DNA of 64,000 nt from NCBI GenBank assembly GCA_945643635.1, contig CALZFC010000017.1, positions 3,218,001 through 3,282,000 of the forward strand, in the 5' to 3' direction. Origin of the DNA: Allodiplogaster sudhausi (lineage: Eukaryota > Nematoda > Chromadorea > Rhabditida > Diplogasteridae). Position numbers and translations under genes: made by a program. Below are positions 1 to 12,620 of the stretch, piece by piece. Each line of letters opens with the position of its first letter. Position 1 is the stretch's first letter. The notes beneath the pieces were generated by a model. The model was not told the origin of the DNA. It saw nothing but the letters and a program-made list of their open reading frames with translations, and ran no database searches.

Positions 1-3000
1 GGTGTAAAACAATTAGTTTCTTCTTTTTTGCTAATTGTTTATTTTGATGCAATAGGGACGTTGTAGAATTCCGTCTGTGTTCGACCAATTTGTAGTAAAT
101 GAGAAGGCTTACGGATCCCGCAAGAAGCCGAGTTGATCGGCTCGTAAACAACGGCCACGTTGACGTATGTAACGTAGCTGGACGTAACGTAGCTGGCTAA
201 TAAGCAACTATCTATTAATGATAAACAAGAAACTGTCGATTAATGAAATAAGAAAATAAATTATCGATTAGTGAAATACAAGATGCTGTCGAGAAATGAA
301 GTACATTAAACTATTAATGAAATATGTAGCTGACCATTTCTGTAGTATGCCTTGAAGATCTCTCCGGAGGGGGCGACATCGTGCTTCTTGGTGCGTTTGT
401 CGCTTGCTTAAGTCATTACATATTAATCTAAAATAATTATTTACATCAATTAATTCAACCAATTTCTGCTGACCTGGCCATGCTGGCGTGCGACAATGCA
501 AGAAAAGATTAGAGTTTTTCATCGTACCATTACAAATTGCGGTCCACATTCGCGCCTGTCCTCGAACTCACAGAAGTCGCCGTAAAACCCTAAACGATTA
601 TGTACGTTTGTCAAAAATAACATGGCCGTAAATAAATAAATTGAAAATATTTAAATATGCGCATACTATATATATGCGCATACTACATGTATATCTGTAT
701 AAATATAGTTTAATAACAATAAAAATTAAGCAACGGAAGATCAATCATAGTAAATTTCCTGAAATCAGTCACAGTACCTTCAATGCATTCGCATTTTGCT
801 AAGCCGACATCCTCACACTTTGCCGTACTCGAACGGATACAGCCGAGTTTTTGACAGGCATCAGCTGAAAGCATCAAAAATTAAGCAACAGTAAGGTCGA
901 TCATTTTTTGCAAATTTCCACAAATACGTCGTCTATGTTAGCAAATTCAAATGCCTTATTTAAGGAAAAGAGCGCGAATTCAAAGTTGAGAAGTCATCCG
1001 CTCAATTGTAATTGCGTTCGCGTTTCTTGAGTGACGCGAATGATCATGATCGTAGAATGTTAACAGTTAGAAAGTAATCAATGAAATCAGTGAAACTGAC
1101 GAGGCTCGGGCTCGGGCGAGCAGGCGGGCAGCAGGCTGACCGGATCGCCCTCACGGCCGCACATGGCGACGACGTCGACTGGCGGTCTGTCTCCATCGAC
1201 GAGCGTGCAGTTCAGCTCCATGCGCTCGAAAGGCGCGTACACGACACGCGACGCTGTCCAACCGCGCTGCAGTGCCGTGTTGCATAACACTAAAAAACAA
1301 CAAATAAGAAATATTAAGAGAGCCTCGACCATCACAGGAGAGACTCGACCATCACAGGACAGGGAACAAAAGTACCCTTTGATCCTAATTTCCTTAATAC
1401 AGCGTGTGTAGGACCTAAATGGCTTTCCAAAAACGTTTTCAGAAAAAAAATTTTCTCAAGTATGTCTACAGTATGCCCTGATAGTCCAAAATATTCAAAT
1501 GAGCGTAACTTTGTTCAATGACGACCAATCTCAATTTTGAAACATTTGTTCGATTCCTTGTCTGATGGGGCATTAAAAAAATCTCCAGTAACCTTTTTCT
1601 AAAATCTTCATTATAGGGGTCATTGTTGCAAAAATCTGTTTTGAGGGGTCCATTTCGGGCATCGGGACCTCTCCATGTCAAAAAACGGAGTATACCACGT
1701 GAAAGAGCGTGGTTTGTTACCTCTACAACAATTATTGTGAAAGTGGAACTCTTACTATTTTTTACGGTATCACTCGAAAAATGCGCGCAAGTCGGTCAAA
1801 ATGGCCCATTTTCGGCCTCCGAGGCACCGTGCAAGCGCATTCATCGATCCATAACTACGCTCAATTTTAATATTACAAAATCGTTAGTATATCATTTAAG
1901 AGCTCTCAAGGAGATCTTCAAATGTTGCATACACACTTTTGTTGAAAAGTTTGGATTTATATGGGAAATATCATTCTGTATAATAAGAAGGCTTAAAAAA
2001 CTACTTCAGAAACGTTTCCACATAACGAGTCATATATCAAAAGAAAGAGGATGAAATTTGGTACAAGATGAACCCCTTTCAATTTAATTGCATGCATACG
2101 ATCTTTTGTTATAAATCATAAAAGCAGTGCCAGTAGCATCGCTGCCATTTCGCTCAAGAATTCACATTTTAGTTTATTCGAATTAGAATATTCCAATCCC
2201 TTTTTCTACACTTTTTTCCATAAGGCCTTCTTATCCTACTCTTATGGCTTATAACAAAAGAGCGTATGCATGCAATTAAATTGAAAGGGGTTCATCTGGT
2301 ACCAAATTTCATATACTTTCTAATGATGTATCATAGGACATGTGGAAATGTTTTTGTAGTAGTTATTAAAGCCTTATAATGGTACAGAACGAAATTTCCC
2401 ATATAAATCCAAACTTTTCAACAAAAGTGTGTATGCAACATTTGAAGATCTCCGTGAGAGCTCTTAAATCATATACTAACGATTTTGTAATATTAAAATT
2501 GAGCGTAGTTATGGATCCCGCTTGCACGGTGCCTCGGAGGCCGAAAATGGGCCATTTTGACCGACTTGCGCGCATTTTTCGAGTGATACCGTAAAAAATA
2601 GTAAGAGTTCCACTTTCACAATAATTGTTGTAGAGGTAACAATAATTGTTGTAGAGGTAACTCTTTCACGTGGTATACTCCGTTTTTTGACATGGAGGGG
2701 TCCCGAAGCCCGAAATGGACCCCTCAAAATAGATTTTTGCAAAAATGGCCCTATAATGAAGATTTTAGAAAAAGGTTACTGGAGTCTTTTTATGCCCCAT
2801 CAGACAAGGAATCGAACAAATGTTTCAAAATTGAGATTGGTCGCCATTGAACAGAGTTACTCTCATTTGAATATTTTTCGTCTATCAGGGCATACTGTAG
2901 ACATACTTGAGAAAAAAATTTTCTGAAAACGTGTTTGGGAAGCCATTTAGGTCCTACACACGCTGTATTAAGGAAATTAGGATAAAATGGTACTTTTGTT

Positions 3001-6000
3001 CCATGTCCTTTTACAATTGGGAACGGTCGAGTCTCTCTGATTGGCTCTCTTAAATAAGTAATTAAATAAAAACAACAACAAATGAAAAGTGAGAAAGGTT
3101 ATTAATAACAGCAGATATTCTTTTGATGATACTGCTCTGTGAATCAACTTCTGGATCTTCTTGTCAACAGCGAAATAAGCTTATCTTAAATCTTACAATG
3201 CTCTAGCAACTTCCACTGTTGCCGCTCGCATCGCGCCGTATAGCGGATCATGACGTCGGCGGGCTTCCAGTAGACGTCGACTCGGCCAATGTACAAGGTG
3301 GCTTGCGGAACTATCACCGCCGCCGGACTCCCGGGAAGAAGAGAGGCAGTCAACAGCTTTTGAAGGTCGGCTTTCCCGCAACGACAGGCTCAATAATAAA
3401 CTACGATTACACTGTGTGCTCATATGATTTGTGTTACGGTAATTGATTTTAAACTGATTTAATAAAAACTAAAAATATTACAAAATAAATAAATAAATAA
3501 ATAACGCTTTAATATGATGATTCGGGTGCCTCATTGGTGTTATTCACATCGAATTGAAATTGCCGTGGAATTGCACATGAAAAAGGAAAGGTGAAGATAG
3601 CTCGGCTAACTGTAGCAGAGCTTGTCGTAAATATCTGGGTTCACGATGTTGTAGACGACTGGACACGGGCATTCACTGCGCGCTGATGATCCTGATCAAT
3701 GAATACTACTGTAGATAAAAAAGTTTCATCACTTAAATTTTCAACGTTATGAAAAGATCAGCCGCAATAAACAATTTTGGTGAAATAGACTGTCATAAAG
3801 ACATTCGGAATTCATGAAGCTCGTCTAAAATTTAAAAAAAAGGTATATATACATACATATATGTATCTATGCACTTTACTGTCGGTGTCTGTTGTTTTGC
3901 ATATTCTTTTCTTGAAGTTTACAGAAGTTTTTAAGGTCACCCTGAACAGCCTCCTCTTTAAGATGACGACGTACCCGTGTTTTCGGCATAGGAGCAGCGG
4001 CCCTCACCGCACACGCATGTATAATTGCCTTCCAGATTCATGCACGTCGAGAGCGGGTCGCATATCGCGAGATTCTCTGCGCATTCGTCGATATCTCAAC
4101 AATTGGGCAACTGAATAAGAATGAAGAAACCGTTTGTATTCTGTTTTCTTTCCTAAAAAGTTTTTAATTGCGAAATCCTTTCAGAACTATTAAAATATGT
4201 ACATATGTATGTCAACTCTCGTTCCCAAACGGATCTGGTTTTCATAATAATAAGTGCGACACGCAGAACTTTCAAAGCGTAGTCTTTTAACCTTCTCATT
4301 TCTCTCGGCTGGAATTGCAACGCTAGGATTGATAGCATTTTTGAAGAACTTCTAGGCCTCTACGGCACTTTCGCTCCACCTTTCTCCTTCTCGTCTTTCT
4401 CTCGGGATTCTGAGAGCACTTACATATGTATGTACATATTCAACCATCGTTGAAAAAAGTATTGTCAGTTAGGCTCTCTTTAGTAAATTTTAGTTTGCAG
4501 ATAATCATAAGAATAAAAATAAAAATAATATACGCGATTTGGTGTGCTAATTACAAGTTGGCACATTGCTAACGTATAATCAGTGATTTGTACCGATACA
4601 TGTGACGCCATTAAAGCGGAAGCCGACTTCGCATGCACACGTGTACTTTGGCACTCGCCAGGCTAGCTGGCCGTGAATGCAAGGGTCTGGAAATAGGGAA
4701 GCGCCGTATTCTCTTTTTTTTCGTACATACTATGTATGCACATACTTTCAGAGTTCGCGCGACTTTTTATAATTAAAAAAAAAATTATTTTATAAGTCTA
4801 AATGCATTTCCTATATCTGTCTCTTGGAAATGCCTATGGCGTAGACCTGAATCTTTCGGAATCACATTCATCACTGTATTCTTTTCAATAAATCTTTTCC
4901 TCTGTTACGATATCAACATTGAAACTACTTGCTAAAATAAGTTAATAAATTAGTAAATATATAAGTAAGTAGATAAATCAATCAATAGATGAATAAATAA
5001 AGCGATATAATAAAAGAATAGTACTTCTGGCAATAGTAACTCACTGACCTTGCGGCATCCAGAATGAACAATTTGGCAGTTCAGAAAGCGTTCCGTTCGG
5101 GAAGCAAAAGGGCGCGAATAATGCGGTCGGCCTCGTGTTCTGCATGCACGTGAAGTTTGCCGTTTCGTTAGCGTTGACATACTCGTCGTTCCATACGACG
5201 TAGTTGCCCGTCGGCAAATAGCAGCGTCTCGCTGTGTCGTTCAAATTATTTCCTTTTATCCTTAATTTTTATTTATAACTCTTTTTATTATTAGATCGGC
5301 AATTTCCATATCATTGTTTGCTCACTAAGTTCGAAATCTTCGAAAACAGTTTGATGCAATGTATTTACATACATATATCAAAATTGTTAACAAAGATTCC
5401 GATAGTTAATACACATTGATATGTCCATCTTAAAACAATTATCTAAAGTGAGACATTTCCCGCCATACCTAAATCGAGAAGCTTCACGTTGAAGAAGATC
5501 CATCGCCCGCCGGTGCCGTCTTTTGCGCAGCGGCGTGCGTCGCAAAAGGCGATGACGCGCCATTCGTCATCGTGTTCGTGCCCTTGAATTTTTTTTTCTT
5601 TTTTTTTCTCCTATTTTTCTCTGTTTCCTGACACTAAAAAATAAAATGGGAACCCCCGCCTCATCTTTTGCTTTTATTTAAAAAGAAAACAACATAACCA
5701 ATTGAATGAATTCCAAGCATTTCAATAACACAAAAGCTTTACCAGGTATGCTGAATTCAGCTCGACCGCCGTGCAAATTGCTGCCGTTAACCACGCGCTC
5801 CAGGTCAAGATACTGTGGTTCCTTCTCGCATTTGCATTCTGCAATATTGAAATAGTCGCAAATCTAAAAAAAAAACCGAATTCAAGATTGTGTTTTGGCT
5901 CTTATAACCTTTTGAGGAAGGAAAATATCTTTTAGCAGCTTGAGGAGAAATCAAAACACCAACTTGTGCCACAGCTGACTGGCGGTGTCCACTCGCGCGT

Positions 6001-8744
6001 CGTGCCTACGCAGACCGAGCGAAGCAGCAGCTGCTCCTCGTCTGCCATATCGGCCGTGTCGACGTACGGACTGGTGAAGCCGTCGTTGCACTCGTACTCG
6101 ATGACGTCACCGCTGTTGTAACCGCCGACCGAGCGGATGCGCACGCGTCGCAGATCGCGTGGCAGCGGGCAAATGTACGCGGCGCTGCGGTCGTCTCAAA
6201 TATGTATCAAGCGATGTTGTCTCGCTATTAATTTTGTCGTAAATCGATATCTGTTTGGCGCCAGTCCAAAACAAAATAAATAGATACATATGAGTGTGTG
6301 TTGTCAGAGGCACAGCAAAAAAAGCAAAAAAAAAATGATAATATTAAAATCGACTTTCGAACGGAAAGGTAAACCTCGTCTCGTCTCATCAAACGAGTTT
6401 TCGAGACGCGACTCTGCTGCCGCTTCATCGCTGCCGTCCGCGCAGTCGACGACGCCGTCGCGGACAGCCGACCGCGGAATGCAGCGCGTCCGGTCGCCGC
6501 AACGGAATTCGTCTCAAAGCAACGGAAGAAAAGTTAATAAAAAAATTAAATGAATACGACTGGTACGAAAATAAACAACTTATCGACTAGGAAACTAGGA
6601 AAAAGAAATACGACGTGAGGACATTAAAATGTCTCGTTGTAAATGTACTATGTATATCTACAGAAATTTGACTTAATTTAAAAGACGAATAGAGAATATA
6701 AAAAAAACAAATAACGCTACTTATTTTAATTGTCAGTGTTAATATGTCAAAAAATTATTCTTGATGCAATAAAGTAGGCCAATTATAATACATTAAAAAA
6801 AGTTAGCGTTCACCATCGCGACAGGCGAACGTCTGGCAGAGAGGTAGGAGTTGCGCGGCGCAGCTCTCAAGGCGCCAGCCACCAGTCGCGCTACTCGCAG
6901 ACGCCGATCGATCGATCTCGTACGCGACGCACCACGTCGACGCGTTGCGGTCGCGTGGCGGCTCGAGCGGCCGCCAGAGCGGATTGTACATCGATGTCAG
7001 GCGACCCTATTTTTTATTATTATAATCTATTCCTTATTATTCTACTCTAAACATCTTTTCCAGATTTATTTCTTATTATCTTTATTATTGTTAAAAGTTT
7101 GTTATATTCATAGATAGACGTGCAGAATTCTACCTAAGAAAATTTTATAGCATGGCAATGTCGTTTTTAGCTATACCTGAATGGTCGCGAGCGCGCTCGT
7201 GTTCTCCGTGCGATATGCCGTCCAGAAGGAGCCGTTCTGCGGCAGAAGAAACGCTGTCAGAAGTCGACCGGAGAGCCAGCCGAGCAGTGATAGTGGCACA
7301 CTTGCACTGGAAGGAGAGGGAGAGAGAGAGCAGGAGAGACAGAAAGAGAAGAAGGAGAGAGGTAGAGGGAATGACAGCGAGAGCTGGAGAGAGAGAAAGA
7401 AGAGATATGGAAATGACGATAGAATGGAAAGAGTTTAGCAAACAAAAGTGAGAGAGGAGGAAAGGTAGGGCAAAAGTTTTGTTGAGGAACTGAGAGAGAG
7501 ATACATATTTATGCATGCATTTATCCAACCTCTCAGCGCACGCGTCGCTTGCTGCCGACCAAGTCGTAATGTTCGGCGAGCTCGCGCTCACGCAAATGTT
7601 CCCGACCGCTGTCCAGCCTTGGTAGAAGGAAAATTCGTAAAGCTTGTTTTAAGAGAGCCTGTCAGTATCGTTCGATCAAGGCCTTCCCTAGGAAATTTTT
7701 TTCGAATTTCTTCACAAAAATTGATTACAGTAAACAACTCGACGCGGTGAACAAAATAGGCTATATTTCAAAGTTGAAAAAAATTTTCCACGCGAGACCC
7801 AGTACAGTAATCTTTTAAATTACATCGGTCATAAGTCGCTTCAAACTTATTATTAGGCAACCATCGAGCTATCATTGGATAGCTGATTGGACGGGCTTTA
7901 ATTGTCATGTTGACCATGTTTTCATAAAATTTAAATTTGGCCCTAAAATACGGCCCTGAACATTTTCGAAAGTGGTTTTTGGCCAAATTATGCATTTTAC
8001 GTTCATTTCCACAAAGTGTTCACCACTTTCGAAAATGTTCAGGGCCGTATTTTAGGGCCAAATTAAAATTTTATGAAAACATGGTCAACATGATAATTAA
8101 AGCCCGTCCAATCAGCTATCCAATGATAGCTCGATGGTTATATAATAATAAGTTTGAAGCGACTTATGACCAATGTAATTTAAAAGATTACTGTACTGGG
8201 TCTCGCGCGGAAAATTTTTTTCAACTTTGAAATGTAGCCTATTTTGTTCACCGCGTCGAGTTGTATACTGTAATCAATTTTGGTGAAGAAATTCGAAAAA
8301 AAAATCCTAGGGCAGGCCATAATAGGGCCATGCTCGAGTCTTACTGACATCCTCTCTTAAAGGAAAGCAATCACCAAAAAATTTGTTTGTAAAATTTCAA
8401 AATGCCGTATCATTTTCCGGTTTTCGAAATAGCGCATAAGAATGAGAGTGCCATCTCGCAGGGCGGACGCGGAAGTTCCCAATTATTTTTCTCTGTGTGT
8501 CCTCCTTTAAACTACGATGCGTGCAATAATGCATTTATTTAAAAAAAATCTTTGTAGTCTTTATGGATGGTTAAAAATCTTGTTAACAATTTAAAAAAAA
8601 AAAACGAACGAAACCTTGTCCAATCAGCCCATTGCACGTGTAGTTGATGCGATTGTCGTCAGCGATGAAGTAGTAGCTGTCGGAGGCGAATGAAAGGCGC
8701 CAGAGAACCGCGATAATCAAAGAAACGAGACGAATGCTATCCAT
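1..8744 (-). CDS. Secreted mosaic protein with C-type lectin, LDLa, sushi and EGF modules (3' end probably off window)
   Basis: A multi-exon gene read leftwards. It starts at 8744 with MDSIRLVSLIIAVLWRL, a signal peptide followed by a short Cys-containing segment. Recognisable exons follow: C-type lectin-like domain (about 7615-6806), LDL-receptor class A (6510-6424), sushi/CCP (about 6195-5980), further Cys-rich exons (about 5838-5745, 5570-5469, 5250-5049), EGF-like (about 4690-4595), calcium-binding EGF starting DIDEC (about 4095-3985), CPCPVVYN exon (about 3705-3618), CCP-like (about 3400-3197 and 1292-1090), and EGF-like pieces (about 866-777 and 590-510, ending GFYGDFCE). An open exon-like stretch at 190-70 suggests it continues past the left edge. 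Such mosaics are secreted or cell-surface binding proteins. The ligand is unknown. I cannot exclude that 1-1300 belongs to a second gene. Exon borders are approximate; module identities are firmer than the single-gene model. Confidence 0.7.
1318..3049. mobile_element. Fold-back (long inverted repeat) element flanked by TTAA
   Basis: Two arms of roughly 0.8 kb (about 1318-2128 and 2238-3049) are near-perfect inverted copies around a short centre. The element starts GAGAGCC and ends GGCTCTC, with TTAA directly on both sides (1314-1317 and 3050-3053). TTAA duplication is known from piggyBac-like and Kolobok-like transposons. No transposase is visible, so it is non-autonomous. It sits in an intron of the mosaic gene. 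The right arm carries a short internal tandem duplication (taacaataattgttgtagagg, near 2630-2660). Confidence 0.8.
3985..4095 (-). other. Calcium-binding EGF-like module
   Basis: Begins DIDECAENLAICDPLSTC and continues MNLEGNYTCVCGEGRC. This has the DxDEC start and N-x-x-G-x-(Y/F)-x-C core of cbEGF. The exon starts right after a ttgttgag acceptor. A second EGF-like exon lies at about 4690-4595 (YTCACEVGFRFNGVTC). Confidence 0.8.
5975..6195 (-). other. Sushi/CCP module
   Basis: Reads YICPLPRDL, then SGDVIEYECNDGF, then REWTPPVSC. The C...G..(I/V).(Y/F).C...(F)...W....C pattern is that of a complement control protein module. The insertion around TADMADEEQ is longer than usual. Confidence 0.75.
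6424..6510 (-). other. LDL-receptor class A module
   Basis: Translates as EFRCGDRTRCIPRS and continues to VVDCADGSDE. The Cys spacing and the acidic calcium-binding end (DCxDGSDE) are those of the LDLa family. It lies between the lectin domain and the first sushi module of the same gene. Confidence 0.85.
6806..7615 (-). other. C-type lectin-like domain, three exons
   Basis: Three exons together read as a CTLD. The first (about 7615-7530) has GWTAVGNICV and TTWSAASDAC, matching the first Cys and the W-x-x-A-x-x-x-C helix. The second (about 7260-7179) has NGSFWTAYR before a gtatag donor. The third (about 6993-6806) has STWCVAYEID and ends SCAAQLLPLCQ, the usual closing Cys pair. A Ca/sugar-binding EPN or QPD and WND motif is not evident, so carbohydrate binding is not implied. 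Confidence 0.7.
7653..8356. mobile_element. Smaller fold-back element flanked by TTAA
   Basis: Arms of about 325 bp (7653-7977 and about 8028-8356) are inverted copies with a spacer of about 50 bp. Both ends begin GAGAG next to TTAA (7649-7652 and 8357-8360), as in the 1318-3049 element, suggesting one family of termini. No coding capacity of its own. It lies in the first large intron of the mosaic gene. Confidence 0.75.
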
Positions 8745-9197
8745 GACATTACATTGGCAGCAGCTGCTACTTATGCCACGCTACAAGCAACACAATGTCA
8801 CGTCATTAAGAAGATCGTGGCTATATTGTCTCATTGACAATATCGTTGTTATGGTTTGCGAACAACAAATCAGCATTACTGGAGGTAAATTAGACTATGT
8901 GAAGAGAAAGTGAATAAAACAATGCAATATAAAAAGTCGGATAAACTGTTAAAAAAATAGTGAGATTTAAATAATAATAATAATGATCATGCAAATAATG
9001 AGAATAGATGCCATTTAGTCACATGGAACTCGCTTATGAATAACCTGACAAGCCGCAATAATGTGCCACGCAATTGTGCATTTGGTACACGCCCGTCATC
9101 CTTCTGATAAGGGATCACTTTCGCTCTCTGTCCCTCTCATTCTTTCTCTTTCTCTCCTTCTGCCTTCTTTCGTTCACTTTTATCTTTCACTGTTTCT

Positions 9198-9241
<44 letters not shown>

Positions 9242-9588
9242 AATGTTTCCCTTGCATTTCACTGTCTCGCAATGAATCCTCAAAAGACAACGTCCATAAC
9301 TATGTATTCCCAAGTCATATCTCCCAGTTCTCTGCCACTCCCTATATATAATTTCCGCTAGTCCTTGTTGTTCATGTTTCTTCAAAAACTTCTCTTCTTG
9401 TACCAAAATGACATTGTACTTAAAAATTTGAGATGTAAAACAATTCAACATAGATTATTTTAATGGTAAGACTTAATTTCTGGTCGTTCGTCTTTATTCG
9501 CATTGTTCAGGTTTCAAATGAAGGTTTTGTAGTACATATAAATGACAAAGAAGAATTGATAAGGGCAAAATGATGGAATGATGTTTCT
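8745..9588. other. Intergenic: upstream region of mosaic gene and 3' side of receptor gene
   Basis: AT-rich sequence with no supported gene. Holds a (TC)n microsatellite at about 9199-9241. As the 5' flank of the gene starting at 8744 it should contain its promoter, but I see no clear motif. Confidence 0.5.
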
Positions 9589-12500
9589 TTATCGCGGCGT
9601 AATGGTCGCTGTTCGCGGAGCAGTTGCTGCCGTCAGTGTGACTTCGACATTCAGCCGACGGGAAGCACCGCAGAAACTGCAGCAACCGAGAATGCCGCAG
9701 AGTCGACTGCCCGCGATGACGTCACGGCGGAGACGATGAGAGAATGCGATGAAGCACCTCAAATGAATGCTATGTTGTTGCTCTTAAATCGTTTGGATCG
9801 GGAGCTTCTTCTTCGGAAAACCATGCAGTGTACAAGGCGAGGGTTCCCCTCCACTCTTCACATCAAACCTGACGATGCCGTCCAGAGAGTCCGCTGACTC
9901 TCATTATCTCTGATGTTTTATTCATTTTCAGACACCATGTTTCATATTTTTTTTTAACTTCATTAGGCTATCGAGTAATTAAAGGAGCCAAACACTGAAT
10001 CTTGAATTCAGCGCCTTTTTGCTAAACAGAAAGTGAGAAAGCATGTGATTTAGAGAGACGCGACTCCAGTGGTCAGAAAAAAAATCAAGTAGATTAGGGT
10101 TGAGTGTTCCTTTAATGTTCTTTTCATAATAATTAGAAGAAGGCACGCACCAAAAGGGCGCGACACACGACAGGCAGTTGAGAGTTGGCAGAACATACGC
10201 AATCATGAAGACGTTTCCGGCAGCAAACGAAAATTTCTGGAGAGAAAAGTGCTATTTCAAATGACATTCTATTCTGCATTAGTTACATATATCATTTTTT
10301 TAGTGTTAATATATTTGGATACTTCTCTGAAGATTTGAACTTATATTTTTTTTATCCTTAACTTTCTTGTTTCAATTCAGTCTGTTGCAATTATACATAT
10401 GTATATACATATGTGAAAAAGCTGAGAAATACTTATGTGAAGGTACACAAGAGCACAGTCTATCAGGCGGACATTTAACAATGCACATATTTGCCTGTTT
10501 ATTTTTAACTTCAAACTTCGGAGTCATTTCTTTTGCATGAGAAAGTAAGAAAGATTAACAACCTTCAGAAAGTAATTATTCTTTAATTTTGGTCGGATAA
10601 TTTTTTGATCACTGTGTAAAAAAAGCACCGACACAGAGAATATGTTATAAAAGTGCAAAATGTTTTTTTTTATATCAATGATATCAATATACCCACCGCT
10701 GAGACGTAGTAGGCCATGTAGGCAAGAAATGACACAATTGTCGTGATGACCATTCCCTGTTCAACGGGCGAGCGTGATTTTTGCACCTGGAAAGTTCGAC
10801 TTTTTTTCTCATGTCATTATCTTGAGCTCGTTAATTTCTGAAAATGCTTCATTACCTTTTCTTTGTAAGTACATACTTGGATGCTTGCTTCAATAGTCCG
10901 CTAGGAGGATGGGAAAAATGCACGTTTAAACTTATTCAGAAATAACGCCGAACAAAGAACACGAGAAAAATCCAAAATAAAAATTTATGCATATTCGCAC
11001 ATGTATATATTTTAATTTTGGAGAACGTCTCTGATGAAAAAACAGCATACATATCTCCTCCGTATATAATCTTATTAGATGTGGATGTTTTATATTAGTT
11101 CTGATATATGCATAATTTTAACCTGTCTGCAACAATCTTTTCATCACTTTCTTCAGTTGCATATGTAAGTATTCAAAAGCATTGTCCGAAGACATTTCTA
11201 TTGTTCGCTGCGTTTCTTTTTATCCCTTGCATCACAAGTTCCCCTGGAACTGAGTGCCACTGCCAACCTTTGATCGAAGTCGATGGGTCACGATGACGAG
11301 AAGAACGTTGACAAAAAGTGTGAAAATAGAAATGGAAACGATGTAGATGGTTTGAAGAGTGCTGTACACCTGATGACACGACTTCTTTGTTCGTATAAAC
11401 CAAGAAACTACTCGTTTTGCACGAAATCACGAAAACAATTTGATAAAATAGATTAAAATAGATTTTAAAAAAATTACTGTAGGTGGTGGCCACTTTGCGT
11501 AGTAAGCCCGACGGCCATCGGCTGTCAAGAGTGGTGCGAATTGAAAGTCGAGAAAGATGTTCGGCAGGCCAGCCAGGAATGGAAGGAAGAAAGTGAGAGC
11601 GAGCGATGTGTAGTACACATGGCGTTCTCCCTTAAAGGAGACAAAATTTGCACTTGAATTCGCTCCTTTTTGCCTGACACAAGGAGAGAAGATTGACTCT
11701 ACTAGCAAAATACTAACAATAAGTCCTTTTGACTATTTCAAGGAAAATCAGTCTTATCGGATTATAATTGAGCCATGGAGTGGTGCAAGAGAGCTCGTCA
11801 ATTTGTCAGACCGTAATAAGCAGACTCTGTCGCGACGAGAGATTCAGCTGGAGGCAGACCATGACGAAGAGACGGTTGGCGGCCAGCGCGAGCACCGTCT
11901 GCAGCTGCGCGCACTGTGTGAGGGTGAAGAAGAAGAAGACGTATGACGTCAGCGAATGACGTGTCACAAACTCGTACCTTCATATATGTACGTGTGTATG
12001 TATGTAGTAATTGTCTGAGGGATTAGCGATAATTAACTTAGAGAAATCACGAGGGAGGGAAGAAAAATTTGCTTCAACCATGCACAAATATTTGCACGTA
12101 AGAGCAGCCAAAATCACAGGCTATTCTTCTTTGTATTTATTTTTCTTTTATATTTATTAGCACCACAAAAGCAAAAACGGATATGATACACAATTAGCAA
12201 AAGTGCATACCACCACGCAAGCGATGGCCACGAGCAGAATTGTGTGTCGGCGATCAGCTGGAGATACATCAGGAAGTCCTAAATGGATAAGTCGCACTTT
12301 ATTCTTACAGAACAAAAGTATTGCATACCCCAACTTTACAGTATAGACTTTGATATCATAGAGCCGCTCGAAACAAAAGAAAACAGTACATTTTGCAAAT
12401 ATTAAGAATGCTTTGAACTTTATACATAAAAAGTAGCCTTTAGAAAGTAGTAAAAAGTGACACGACTAACGATCCATCCGCTAATGACGACAAGTCGAAA

Positions 12501-12620
12501 GATGAGATTGGTCGCGTAAGCACGAGTGCGCAAGATGTGCGCGTAGACATAGAGAGCGGGAGGAAAGGTCACGATGCCCGCGGCGATGAAGAAGCCGGAA
12601 GTCAGCCAGTCGACGAACAT
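9589..12620 (-). CDS. Seven-transmembrane serpentine-type chemoreceptor (9 exons, about 335 aa)
   Basis: Nine exons join in phase: 12620-12471, 12278-12211, 11977-11812, 11630-11478, 11369-11268, 10900-10877, 10786-10697, 10236-10151, 9757-9589. Seven hydrophobic segments follow in order: TM1 SGFFIAAGIVTFPPALYVY; TM2 around DFLMYLQLIADT; TM3 VFFFFTLTQ ending ALAANRLF (NR where many receptors have DRY); TM4 TSLALTFFLPFLAGLPNIF; TM5 YIVSISIFTLFVNVLLVIV; TM6 MVITTIVSFLAYMAYY; TM7 VFMIAYVLPTLNCLS then helix-8-like HRLRRDV. Length, the NR motif and topology fit the nematode Srg-superfamily chemoreceptors. The precise family (srg, srv, srx or srt) is not decided. Likely role is chemosensation in sensory neurons (inference from family). 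No lesion is seen; all eight introns have GT-AG ends, including one 24-nt exon. Confidence 0.85.

Noticed and set aside
1623..2054. 143-codon frame in the fold-back element, and its mirror at 2366-2742
   Set aside because: Open on both arms in mirrored orientation with no transposase motifs. It is explained by arm duplication.
7937..8230. 97-codon frame in the second fold-back element
   Set aside because: It is the mirror of 7768-7995. Not a protein family I recognise, and it lies wholly in an inverted repeat.
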